64,000 nucleotides of DNA from Enoplosus armatus (lineage: Eukaryota > Chordata > Actinopteri > Centrarchiformes > Enoplosidae). Position 1 is the stretch's first letter. Every line of letters starts with the position of its first letter. The stretch is taken from positions 997,001-1,061,000 of the forward strand of contig NC_092184.1 in assembly GCF_043641665.1 (NCBI RefSeq). The letters run 5' to 3'. A program made the translations under genes and the position numbers. Positions 35,801 to 46,757 of the stretch are shown here, in pieces. The notes under the pieces are model-generated. The model saw nothing but the letters and a program-made list of their open reading frames with translations. It ran no database searches and was not told where the DNA came from.

Positions 35801-38331
35801 TCATAACATACCTTTTATTCTTTGTAGTATGTTGGTCATGTAAATGCCAGTTTTGGTGTTTTGCAAGTGTGTCGCTAGTTGAATTGGTATTGTGTTGTTG
35901 TATTGGTTGTAGGTCTATCCAATTGCGTCCAGAGGCATTTTGGTCTGCACCCCTTGAAAAAAATGAACCGAGAGGTCCCAGGTGTGGCGATACCAGGCTA
36001 ATTTTGTTCCTCATCTCTCATGAATGTGCCAGTTTTAGCCTAAAGGCCAGTTTTCAACTGTTGTCCCATGGCCTGATGTTGAATTAACCATTACTCGAGT
36101 GCAGCCTTTGGGAACAGTTGTATAATGTCTTCTGTGGCTCTGGAGATGCTTTGTCTACTAAGACTAAGATTTTATGACCGAAAACTTGAGTTACAAACTG
36201 GGGGTATGGATTTTGAAAGGTGCAGGTGTTCACCAGAGAGGACAAAAAAAACACAAGGCGACATCAAGTTGCATTATGGGAGTTGCATGATCCTGCAATT
36301 TTGAAGCTTGACCCTTATTAAGGCCCGCTCGTCAGGATACCTTGGTCTTTGATTGTGACTATTGTGTCTTTATATGTCTTTTGCGTATTCCCCAACTGTA
36401 TGGAAGCGCAGTGCTAAATCACTGGAACTACCCCCTTTTAAAAGGGGTGGTGTATTAGATGTCATGAATAATGCTCAGGTAAACTAATTAATGTTGGTGC
36501 CTGCATTCCATGTTTTGCGTGTCCCTTTGAAGTGATTTAAAGCAACCTCCCCACTTGCAAGGATGCTCAGCTTCAAATCGAAACAAAGAGCATGCCAGTT
36601 AGAATGACTGCTGCATCCTGGAGTTGAGTGAAGCATTTGTTACTAAATTGAAACCATGTTCCAAATTCTTTTGAAAGTGATTTGAATATTTGTTTGGTGT
36701 TCTGACTTTGGCTTCAGCTATCGAAGAAAAGAAGTATAGTTTTTGTTTTCCTGACCCCACTAGAAACTGTGAAACCCATCATAAAATGTATATTATTTAA
36801 CACCATATTCCCACGCCACATACACACACAACTTGACCATGCCAACTGTTGAAGCTTACTCCCAGATGATAGCACTGCTGCCCTGTGCTCTTGTAACCCA
36901 ATATGTGTCTGTATTTCTGAATAGGCATAAGTGACTGGCAGTGGAACCACTCAGGGCCACGAAAAGGTAATCCAGTAGCTAGTAGCAAACCCCCCCCTAA
37001 ACACTCAATTATAACCTCTGCAAATCTGCAAAAGTGGCCAGTTTTTCTTCACGTACCATGTCACTCATGTACAGAAGCATTTATGTTCTCTGAGGACTGG
37101 TGTAATTAAGGTTCTTCAGCTTTGAAGATGTGTAGTTTTACTAATGTAAGGTTAAATTTCATGAAGCAGGATCAGTAGATCATTTTAAATTAACCACAAA
37201 CTGGACCATAACACTAAAGCTACCTGGCCTTTCATCATAGGTCATCTTGCATTACCCAACTGTCATTTCTCTCTTGACTTTGACCTGATTGATAGATCGG
37301 CTTGTTCAGCCACCTACACTACCAATTATAATTGCAAACATATTTTGATTTTTGATTTTTTTTTGTTAAAAAAAAATGGGACGTCCCAGTTGAAATCAGG
37401 TCAGAAACGATCCAGCAGTGAGCCGACCATCTCGCAGCATGGGTAAGAAAAGTTGACACTGACCCTGTGATGTGCTGGCCCTGAACTCAACTGGGATGGT
37501 CAAATTGGCGGTCCTGCAGTGTAGTGTGTGCGTCCAACCTTAAGCATACACAGAGCTTAAGATGTCCTTCATAATGTGTAACTGTTTTCAAATGAACGTT
37601 TTGAATTAAAACAAATGGACAGATAGCTGGTTAGTCTATTGATCCTGCTTTTTGAATTTACCCCTCAGGTGAGTTGACGGTAGGAGAGATTTTAAATAAC
37701 TCCTTCCAAGTCCTAATTGACAACTCTCACAAAGGTAGGTTTCTTCAACAATATTACCACAGTTGACATAATGTATTAATGATGTATTGACATTTTCAGT
37801 GACCCAGCTAAACAGCCAAGGAGAGCATAGATGGCTGTTGGCTTTCCCAGTTTTGGAGGGGTAGTATATTTCTACAAGGTTGACCAGCCCTTAATTTACT
37901 CTTATGTGTCTTTTTTTTTTTTCTTTCTTTCTTTCTTTCTGTTTTTTTTTTTTTTGAACACAGATGCCAACAACGTGCACAACAACTCGGCGACTACGAC
38001 GCCAGTCACCAACTCGGCGGCCATCACCTCGGCTGTGAACCGCGGCGGCATCGCCAGCAATCCTGTCACCATCGCCGCTCAGATGAACATCGCCACCAGC
38101 ACGGTCAACATCACGTCACCGGTCAGCCTGCAGCACCCTGTCACCATCACTGGCCCTGTGAACTTGGCCTCCATCAACATCCCTACAACGGCGCACATGA
38201 ATATCGCCCACCCAGTGGCTATCACCACTCCCATGCCCATGAATATTACTGGGCCTCTCAACATTGCCATGAGGCCCATGGAGAGCATGCCTTTTCTATC
38301 CCAAGTTCTGCCTTCCTCCCCTCCTTGGTAG
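26814..38331 (+). CDS. vezf1: vascular endothelial zinc finger 1 (six C2H2 fingers), full coding region
   Basis: VEZF1 is a nuclear C2H2 transcription factor that binds G-rich DNA and acts in endothelial development and chromatin insulation. Coding exons: 26814-26846 (MEPSWSTFLFQ; human MEANWTAFLFQ), 32254-33005, 33740-33803 or 33809, 34318-34486, an optional 37669-37734, and 37964-38331. All junctions are GT-AG and in frame. Fingers: FICGYCNKAFRDSYHLRRH at about residue 91, then HGCDMCGKAF (195), FECPICQQRF (221), YICSVCGKGF (251), FKCQ(VT)ACTSAF and VTCNICGKMLSAAYITSHLK. The C-terminal half has VTI/MNI repeats and ends MRPMESMPFL...PSSPPW, as in human (MRPVESMPFL...PTSPPW). The protein is about 460 to 485 residues against 521 in human. 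It has a glycine run in exon 2 and a VKKEP motif. The human poly-Q segment and its WPGKQVETLRLWEEA block were not found. Three splice ambiguities are listed as findings. The teleost paralogue (a or b) is undecided. Confidence 0.95.
26847..32250 (+). other. vezf1 intron 1
   Basis: Donor CAA|GTAAGTGG, acceptor CTCATTACAG. The first 500 bp are CpG-containing and full of GCTA/TTAGC words. Further on there are a LINE relic (31185-31580) and a C-rich patch near 30675-30800. I find no other exon inside; the 130-codon ORF near 30150 has no recognisable family. Confidence 0.75.
31185..31580 (+). mobile_element. LINE relic, reverse-transcriptase C-terminal end plus 3' tail
   Basis: The plus strand encodes FHQSVVASTIFLAVVSWGDG, then RLNKLIKKAGSVIG, the typical end of a fish LINE ORF2. 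It is followed by an AT-rich tail (TTTTATTTTATTCTATTACT ... TTTGCACACT ... CACCTTATTTA). The piece is 5'-truncated and lies in vezf1 intron 1 in the sense orientation. Confidence 0.65.
33006..33739 (+). other. vezf1 intron 2, inside zinc finger 4
   Basis: Donor AG|GTATGT after GGCTTCTCC, acceptor CACTCTGCAG. It splits an arginine codon in the fourth finger (GKGFSR|PDHLSCH). Nothing else is recognised inside. Confidence 0.85.
34487..37963 (+). other. vezf1 intron between exon 4 and the last exon, containing an optional 66-nt exon
   Basis: Donor AAAG|GTAGGC; the last acceptor follows a long T/CTTT-rich tract and ends GAACACAG. The sequence between is AT-rich. One candidate cassette exon (37669-37734) is in frame and has consensus splice sites. 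No exon for the human poly-Q region was found. Confidence 0.7.
37669..37734 (+). CDS. vezf1: candidate vezf1 cassette exon (22 codons)
   Basis: It is preceded by TTTACCCCTCAG and followed by GTAGGT. Both its ends are phase 1, so inclusion or skipping keeps the frame. Read in the vezf1 frame it is open for 22 codons (GELTVGEILNN, then SFQVLIDNSHK) with no resemblance I know to human VEZF1. The acceptor point CAG|GTGAGT is also a perfect donor. It may be a coding cassette, a recursive-splicing exon or a chance ORF. Confidence 0.4.
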
Positions 38332-39022
38332 AGCTTTTTTTTTTTTAACCAATGTGAGCGCCGATAATGTTTTAACTGCCTAATAATGGTCGAGTCTGTC
38401 AAATCTTAGTAAAAACTAAATGGGTTGATAGTGTATTAAACTTGGTGATTACTAATGTAATACAACCACATAGCTAGTAAACGATGGTTATTACTTGTCA
38501 TTACTACGGCATCATTTGTCAATTTTGAATTTTATTTGTATTTATAGAAGACAAGAAATACCCTTAATCATGATAGAAAATGTATTGTTTACAGTCATTG
38601 CAAAGTATTAACCTACATAGCACGTGCGATAAAGTTTGCTGCTCCTCCACAGGAGAATCTGCCAGATGAATGGTCTGTTGTAGGGATGGCAACATGGATA
38701 AACTCTTTTATCATAGTATGTCTTTTATTTTTATATTAGATATTGTAGTATAAGATATTTCTAGAAATGCAATAGGGAACAGTGTTATTGATACCAGATG
38801 GGAGTTTCTGTTTTTTTTTTTGGCGAACCCAGCAAATGAATTACCTGGCAAATCAAGGTGCTTCATCACATTGATGTAAAAAATTCTGTCAATCAAATAT
38901 CACCGTAAAGCAGTCCTGCTCATGGATTTGCAGCATTGCCAACACACTGGCCTGATGCACCAAAAGGGAGAGATACCTCCAGTGTAAACAGTATGGCAAA
39001 CTTTCTCACAGAATTGTCTTGA

Positions 39023-39026
<4 letters not shown>

Positions 39027-39056
<30 letters not shown>

Positions 39057-39060
39057 CATA
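39027..39060. repeat. (GT)n(AT)n microsatellite
   Basis: A GT run passes directly into an AT run, in the presumed vezf1 3' UTR. Confidence 0.95.
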
Positions 39061-41081
39061 TATCATCATATCGCCCGACCCCAGCCTATGGTGTTACCTA
39101 CCACTGTATAGTTATTCAAGTCAAGTCTTTGTCGTACCTACTAGTTGGGTTTCAGAAGGCAAAGTCCGCCTCAGACATATACAAACTGGTTTGATTTCAG
39201 TCTTCATCAGTGGATGAGGGTTGCTCAGTTGTTATAGAGCGGTCATTGCATGATCTAAGTATGGAACTCCAGTCACGTGAGAACAGGTGATCGCGTCCCC
39301 CATCCGGTTGAAAGCTCTGAAAAAGCTAGCACGTGGTGCCGAAGTTCAAGCGATTTTGTTTTATTTTTTTGTGTCAAACTACTATCTCAAGAATAAGCTC
39401 TCGCGCTCGGATAAACTCGCGCTACCTGTTGATTCGACAAAATGATCCCAATGTTGTCGCAGGCTGCAGAGCCACTTCAGTTCACTTCCTTCGCATGCTA
39501 ACGCGCCGCAAACCCCACGACGCAGGTGGGGCGGATGTTTTGGAGGGTGATGTTTTGTGCAGATATCATGTGTAAACAACGACCATTTTTATGCCAAAGA
39601 TTTTCTAAGTATAGTGTTTCCTCCTGAGTGCTATATTTTAAAAGAAAAGGGGAAAGGCCTTTTTAAAACAGCATTTTAGACCATCGCGGGACACAAAATT
39701 CTGCTTTTGAAACCCAGAGTAACATCTCAGCAACCTAGTTCCGTTGAAATGTTACCCACCTCATACCCATTATATTATTGCAATAACAATTCTACTTTGT
39801 GCATTACTGGCAGTTCGTCGCATGAACAGGTTTCATTACACTTTCAAACCAAACGACTAACTTTTCTACCACTTTGACATGGTTTACAATTATTGGGCAG
39901 TTATTACAACATCAGCTGCTACATGTTCACCCATTTTGTTTGTATTTATCCCTTGCTTACCCCCTTTTTTTTTCTTTTCCAAACTTGAGTAGTTTTGTTT
40001 TACTATGACAGTTGAGGGTGAACTGGCTCGTTGCAGCAGTGTTGGCAGTAAACACATCATGTGCTGCGAAGAGGCATACCCTTTTTAGAGCCCTGTTTTC
40101 CCGAATTCTTTCATTTCTTTTTAGCCACTGAAGGACAGTGTAGGTCTTGTAAAAGCGACCAGTTGAAACTTATTTCCTCAGCTGGGCATGTGACTTCAAA
40201 CATGGGTGACGCGTGCTATCTTAGGCATTGTTTAACAACTCCTTAAATGGAAGTGTATTGCCGGAGTTGCTCTTAAATGCTTCCTCTTAAGGCAAATTTA
40301 GTTTAATGTTGTTTTTGCTATTGTTCTTTTAGTGGTTGAATCAGTATTTGATAGTTTATATATTTTAAACTTTTAAGTACAAAAAAAACAAAGCTTCCAT
40401 TTCGGGGGAGGGTGAGTGATATTGTGGATTTCGCTGATGGTTCGGAGGCTGTTTAGATCCGCCAACCATCAACTCCCCCCCATATTTGTATTTTAAGATT
40501 GCTGGAAACCAGTCACTCGTCACTGCTGGATACTCTACACAAGTTTATTTGTGACATCTGTTTGGGAATTTTTGTATGTATTTATATCAGGACATGACAG
40601 TTGAAGGTACAGCAAAGAGGAAATGTCTTGTACTGAAAGCATGCCCCTTAGGTTTTGCCCTTAACATGGCAGTATTATCAAAGGTCAAATAATTTTTTGC
40701 ATTTGGATTACTGGGGACTTTAACTGTAGAGGTCAAGAGAGCCACCCAGTGGCCCATTGGACTCTGCGCTCCAAAAGCAGTCCCAAAGTTAACTTTTGCG
40801 ACGTGTTCAGTTGGTTAGATTGTTTACTTTAGCAGGTGTAGGATCCCATCACTGTCAGTCAAACTCAGGAAGGTTACTGAGAATAGTCTTTTTAAACCAT
40901 GTTCACCAATTTACACACTGACCATTTCTTTGTAAATACGAAACACTATTTTATTGCCTTTTACCTTGTGGGAGAGGGAACCTCCCTCTACTTCCCACAG
41001 GCTAGCAATGCAAGAACTGTATTACCACTGATGTGGCCGTCCATCCCGGAGACAGGACAGAGAACTGAGCAGATACTAATT

Positions 41082-41566
41082 AAAGGATAAGGCTGGAGTC
41101 AGTTTTTATTATTGTCAACGAATCCCATTAAAAGGCCAAAAAACAACAACAACAATTTATCCTACTAACAGGGATCATCTGTGCAGCTATGGCTTAAAAT
41201 AGCTTATGCCTCCAACACCATACAACGCCATTGTTGTCCAAAAACAATTGAAAGCCCATTCAGGAGCCATACCACTGAATTGGTCGACATGCTTCTTCAT
41301 TGAGAGGCTGAGTGTTGTTAATTCCCCTCAGATTGTCAAACTAGCGAAGCAGTGAAAAACAGCTTGAACTAAAAAAAAAAATAAAAAAAACATAGAATTC
41401 TTTCAGAATAAACACTGCTCATGATATTCACATTAGTATTGGTATGAAGCTGTAGCTGTACGGATCATACCTGTCAGCAGGATAAACTCATTGCTGGTTG
41501 TAGATTCTTCAGGGAAACGATCAATTATTATAAAGAGGCAAAAATATTACTCCAGCCTCATCCTTT
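41082..41566. mobile_element. MITE with 18-bp terminal inverted repeats
   Basis: The left end AAAGGATAAGGCTGGAGT (41082-41099) and the right end ACTCCAGCCTCATCCTTT (41549-41566) are inverted copies with one mismatch, 485 bp apart. The interior is AT-rich and non-coding. It includes TATTGTCAACGAATCCCAT, a word of a common fish repeat. Confidence 0.7.
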
Positions 41567-42479
41567 TTATAAGCTGAATTTTCTCTGTTGAGCTCACTTG
41601 CATAGCTCAGATTGTGGTTTATTTTTCGTTTTTATTTTTTTTATCCTGGCAGTTTATCTTTACTGGAAAATTGAGGCTGTGATCACAAAGGAGGCTTTAT
41701 TTTCCTGCTCAAAGCTCAGGTGTACCCTTATTTTATTTAATTATTTTAAACAGGAAGATGTCAGAAGGTGGGAGTATCATTATTCATGTTGCTAAGCAAC
41801 ACAAGGGTTGACACCTTGCAACTAGTGACGAGTACATTTGTGCCCTTGCCCCTACAAGCTACATTTACACTATTTACATACATGTTGCTGCATGAATGAG
41901 TGCATTCAATAATTCCAGTTTTCATACATGCTTTCGTGTGAAGTTGTCACTGAGGATGGATGTTTTTGGTTTGAGCACCATCGAGACTGTGCAGCCACAG
42001 AGGTGAACGACGACTGGGGCAGAATACAAGACTCCTCATTCAAACATGGGGGGGGGGCAGCACATGCTATATGAATTTGGGAAACATTTAGCGTGTCAGG
42101 CTACTGCAAAAAAAAAAAATCACATCATTTTTGCCAGCCCTGTCGCCTGGAACAAAGCTGTCTGGTCCAATGAATCCTGGCTCTGGATCAGGGCTCAAAG
42201 GCCTAATGAATCCTGATTTGAGTTGTACCCTACAATGGTCTTATTGGGATGCGGCACAAACAAGTACATGGGGTTCATTGTGCATTCAGCTGACATAAAT
42301 CCTGAAGATGGACACCTTGATGCCAGAGCAGACGCAACATGGTAGCAGACGGTGGTCTCCCAGTCACGCGTGGACCCACAGAGGACCACAAAAATGGTCC
42401 AGCAATGGTCAAAGGGTCTCTGTAGTGACATGTTGAACAGGGCTCATGTGAAGGGGTCTATTTTAACCCAAAACCGTGA

Positions 42480-42540
42480 TCTTTTCCTAAACCTAACCAA
42501 ACTCGGCAACTTATAAAATAAATAAATAAATAAACGGACT
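42480..42540. repeat. short repeat fragment with (AAAT)n
   Basis: A CTTTTCCTAAACCTAACCAA motif, common in fish interspersed repeats, is followed by a short AAAT microsatellite. Confidence 0.4.
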
Positions 42541-43411
42541 CTAAAAACAAGTCAGAACTGACTTTTTGGTTTCACACGGTACATGAATCCTGAGCAAAAG
42601 TCTTGTGTTTGACCCATTCATCTACCACGACTTCCCGCACGGACATGATCACTATTGATATGCTACATCACCTGCCTACCCCCCCCCCAAGCAACCAAAA
42701 GTAAATCCTATCTTCCAGAGGGCTGTAATGTCGAGGCTCATTCGACTTGCACACACATTCAGAGGGTTACACAACACGCGACCAAGCCCCATGGACAGCG
42801 ACTGAACAAAGGGGCAAACATGTCAACAAGTCTCTTTTGTGATCTAAGCCTCAGCAGTTCCTACACCAGGCTTGCATACTGTCCCACAGTCAGTCTGTGT
42901 CTCGGGGGGAACTACAAGTGAATTAGTTTGTAGATGTGAAGCCTTTTTGTAGTTAGGGGCCTTTATTTTTCTTCTTTTTTTTTTTTTTTCTCCTCTCAAG
43001 CGCAGGAACTCTGAAGCACTTGCGACAAACTGTAGGATGTGCACACTACACAAGAGTGGTACTTAGAGGGGCATTTCAATTTGGTGGAAGGAGACAATGA
43101 TTGGCGCTTGTTTTACAGTTTTACACCGGGCCAGCCAGCTGTTTGGCCCATTCATTTCATTGTACGCACGCCAACACTGGTCCACCAAGGGAAATGCTCT
43201 CATGTGGAATGGCATTATGATCTTGGAAATTAATTCATGTCCCATCTTTATTTTATTTTGGTTTTTTTTATTGTTTTTTTTTTGTTTTTGTTTTTCTTCT
43301 TCCAATGTTGCATGTGGATGACTGAGCTTGTCCAGTGTAGGTTTGAGTTAAACAACCCGTTATTAGAAGGCTAGTGAATTATATGACAACAAAACACTAA
43401 AAAAAAAGAAA

Positions 43412-43414
<3 letters not shown>

Positions 43415-43443
<29 letters not shown>
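43415..43443. repeat. poly(A) run of 29
   Basis: A long pure A tract in the presumed vezf1 3' UTR. It could be the tail of an old retrocopy; no parent sequence was recognised just upstream. Confidence 0.9.
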
Positions 43444-43445
<2 letters not shown>

Positions 43446-44200
43446 AGGATGAAAGGAAGCGCGTGGTGTCATTTGTCCTCCAGTGGCCGTAAACAAGTGT
43501 GCCTGAAATACTTTGCGAGACTTCCGCACATTGATGCTTCCTCCTCCTGGATGTGCTGTGGGATGGAATAGTTTTGTGAAGGAAGCCTTCATCAGTTCAG
43601 ACGGCCGAGGGCCCCACAGGTCTGGCAACCAAACCATGTTGTGATTAGCTTTTTCTTTGTTGTTGTTTTTTTTTTTTTAAACCTAATGATTGTGAAGTTC
43701 ATGTTCTACTTCAGGAACAACCTTGAAATATGAATTGAGATCTTTTATTCAAGGTCATGTAAATGTGTCGGTGACATTTAAACGTGGTTTAAAAAAATGT
43801 TTTGATTTGACTCCCAACTGAAAAGCAAACCATTTATTTGGCCAAATAATGATTTGGAAGGTATGTTTCTTTCTTTCTTTTTTTTTTTTTTTTTTCCTTT
43901 TTTTTCTGTGAAGTTTGTATGATGAATTTGGCAGATGTGAAGGCAAATGAATGTATATCTTTGTACAAAACATTTAGTTCAGAGGACATGTTAGTTATGA
44001 CACATGCAAGAAAAAAAACCCTTTTATAAATCTTTTTGTATTAGAACATTAACAATGGTAATTTTTGTATATACAAAGGCTAGGCTTTCTGATTAGCAGA
44101 AAGGTAAAACATTCCTACATTTTTTTTAAATGTATGTCCATTGAGAATAATTATGTAAACATGCGCAATGTTTTATGTGCCTTTTATTTGGGTTTGTCTA

Positions 44201-44219
44201 AATAAAAGAAAACAATAAA
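44201..44219 (+). terminator. paired polyadenylation signals, probably of vezf1
   Basis: AATAAA at 44201-44206 and again at 44214-44219 are followed within 25 bp by a GT-rich stretch (TGGTTGTGG). This is the usual arrangement of a mammalian-type cleavage site on the plus strand. The nearest plus-strand gene upstream is vezf1. Confidence 0.45.
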
Positions 44220-44859
44220 ACATGGTTGTGGACTGTCCATGCTGAGTCCCACAGATGAAAGTCAATGCTGTCTATCTCAGCTGAATCTCCGGACTGACAC
44301 CCCCCCCCACCCCCCCACCCACCCACCCCTGCACTCGAGACACTCCCCTAGATCAGGAGAGATGTGCTCTTTTCTGGTTTTAGTTGCTTTTCCTAGCTTT
44401 AGTTGAGGTTTTTCTGGGAGGCTGAGATGGTCGCCGAAGTCCCCCGGTCCCGCGCGGGTGCTTCTGATCTCCAGGCTCCTCGGGGTCCTCACCGGCTCAC
44501 TGGCTCACAGTTGGCCTGCTCAAGATGAAAGTGCCTCTGTGACTTCGCATATTTGGAGTGGATTGTGGGGGATTTTGTGCCAAATCATGGTCTGTATGTG
44601 ACGACAAAAACATTTCGGTGTTTTTTTTTTGTTTTTTTTTCATTCTTTAACTATTAAACTTGGAAAATGTCACGGGCTGTGTGAAGTGTCTTTGTTTGAC
44701 ATCCAGTGGTCAACTGACGGCCGAATGAGCAGAGATTTCATGAAGATCCAGCTTACTGACGCGCATCTAGTGTATTTTTATACGCTATGTGGACATGCGA
44801 AGATATTTTAGACGATTGTGTGTTTCCAGCTTTCCTGTTCCGACAAAGACGACGCCACC

Positions 44860-45080
44860 GTGCACAAATTCCGGTTCCATAAAGAAATGATTTTCCAAAC
44901 TGGGAAAATAATTTCTTTTCCTCTTCTTCGTGTGGAAGAACTTGACTGGCCTGCAAAGAGCCCCGGCCTCAACCCCTTTGGGATGAGCTGGAAACGCCAA
45001 CGTCACAGTGTTGGACTTCACTGATGCTGCACTCGTCTGAATGGGAGCAGATCCCCAAACATCTGGAGGAAAGGCTGGCA
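44860..45080 (+). pseudogene. Tc1/mariner transposase relic, 3' part, frameshifted
   Basis: GTGTGGAAGAACTTGACTGG followed by CCTGCAAAGAGCCCCGGCC encodes VEELDWPAKSPGLNP, the DLNPIE region of the Tc1/mariner DDE domain with decay (D to G, IE lost). Further on EQIPKHLEERLA appears in another frame. No terminal repeats are recognisable nearby. Confidence 0.75.
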
Positions 45081-45669
45081 TGTGTTTGTCTCAACGTTAT
45101 TTGTCTGAACAGATCAACCCGTTCGTGGGTGAATGTGTGATCTGTTCGTGTGATCTGTATTCCACAAATGCAAAGAACGAGACTTGTAAAGCTCAAATAT
45201 TTAGCCAATATAAAACGGATCTGCAAATACACACATTGTCACAAGCAAAAATAAAATCTGTGGGATACATTAAATAACTTTACGAATGAAAAGCATCTGT
45301 CTTCCTAACGTTTGCAACTTTGGAAACAAGCATTTGCGAATCCAGTATTTTCAAAAACTCAGTGACTTGGAACACAGCCTTTCCACTCTTCTAGATTCAG
45401 TTGCGCCTCTAGGTGGTCGAAGAGGTCTACGCCCCGGTTTACAGATGAAACATGCTCTTGAGCCTGGTCTGCAGGAGATCTCTTGCCACCCCCGGGACCC
45501 ACAAATGCTGAATATCATAATATATTAATATGAATATATAAGTTAATTTACCACCTACAACGGGCACTGTCCCAACTAGCTTTAAGACTGCCGTGCTCAA
45601 ACTACTACTTGGGGAAACTTGTGGTAAACTGCATTTTGCTTCGCGACAAGACGCCAGTTTGAACTCTGT

Positions 45670-45671
<2 letters not shown>

Positions 45672-45714
<43 letters not shown>
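45672..45714. repeat. (TA)n microsatellite
   Basis: About 21 TA units, the longest dinucleotide AT run here. Confidence 0.97.
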
Positions 45715-45717
<3 letters not shown>

Positions 45718-46389
45718 CTTGTGTATTTCCCCTGAGATACGCAACGAACACAAATAAAAAATAAAAACAGCATGGCATCTATATACAGATTCAATTGTTA
45801 CCAAAAAAATGTACATGCATATGTGCTGTTACAAGTGCAAGTGCAAAGAATACTGTATGCAATTAATTACTTTGTATACAGATGTGTATGTCTATAATAG
45901 ACATTTGTTATATGTACAATATGTATAGCCTGCTTAGGCTTACAATAGGCAGTAAAGTGATACTGTCTATTTTGCTATAATGTATATGCATGTTTGTACA
46001 GACTCACTGACTTATTGGGAATTGCACACTAAAATATGAGTCTGGGTACTGGAACTGGTCCCCTGTCTGCACTAGCTTTTGAGTGTTTATGTCTCCTTTG
46101 TGTTGTTTTGTGGAGCCTGTAATTCCACGTCTGTCCACCTGGTGTCCTCAGAGCACCTTCCTCTGTGCCCGATGGACTTCTTTTAGTCTGCTGCTTTACC
46201 GCCTTTCCCTCATTTGGACTTGTGGTTGTGGTTCAAATGGTCAACTTCTGTTTTCAATATTTGCATTAGGCTCTGGCGGTAAATGCACGGGGGCTGGGGT
46301 GCACCAAAACAGACACCCAAACTCTGGTATACCTTGCTATTTCTGAATTACACCGGGCCCCTGTGCAGTGCAGTGTGCGGTACAAATAA

Positions 46390-46445
46390 ACCCATTATTT
46401 GTATAGCACCTTTCTAAACAAAGCTACAAAACAACATACAAACAC
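46390..46445. repeat. dispersed teleost repeat fragment
   Basis: TTATTTGTATAGCACCTTTC followed by TAAACAAAGCTACAAAAC matches the general form of a common fish SINE/LINE tail. No flanking duplication was found. Confidence 0.45.
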
Positions 46446-46715
46446 GCAGAGAGGGAACCCAAATATTAATATGAATATTATATTAATATACCCCCCCCCC
46501 CACTTCTTGTACCAATTAATGTGTTCGTCCTATATCATCTTCGTGCCTCTTTGAAGCTTATTAATTATCATTACATATTGTGGTATCCTTTAAGCCATAC
46601 TTCCACCACAATATTCATATTAATAAAATAATAATAGTAATAATAATGACTGTAGCGTGTGTTGAGCAGTTGACCCCCCCCCCCCCCGTGTTTCTGGTGG
46701 CAGGGTTGGTTGATT

Positions 46716-46757
46716 GAATCAGAATCAGAAATACTTTATTGATCCCTGGGGGGGGCA
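46716..46757. repeat. dispersed teleost repeat fragment (ACTTTATTGATCCC type)
   Basis: AATCAGAATCAGAAATACTT followed by TATTGATCCC is a very frequent fish repeat word. A related AATCAGAATCAG fragment lies at 24812-24838. Confidence 0.5.

Larger units (their letters stand above)
38332..44200 (+). other. probable vezf1 3' untranslated region
   Basis: After the stop codon (38329-38331) there is 5.9 kb of AT-rich DNA without recognisable coding exons, ending in paired AATAAA signals. Pumilio-type words TGTAAATA (near 40932) and TGTATATA (near 44066) occur. A MITE lies inside at 41082-41566. The length is inferred from the first strong signal pair; earlier polyadenylation is possible. Confidence 0.4.

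Noticed and set aside
37831..37963. ATG and FFFF-rich lead before the last vezf1 exon
   Set aside because: It is translated intron (T/CTTT tract) in frame with the exon.
39600..39640. TAGTGTTTCCTCC, considered as a miR-142 gene because of human VEZF1-region synteny
   Set aside because: The seed region is only partly matched and no partner arm forms a hairpin.
42120..42430. Stretch with WNKAVWSNES-like reading, considered as another Tc1 relic
   Set aside because: Only a few residues fit and the rest does not align in any frame that I can follow.
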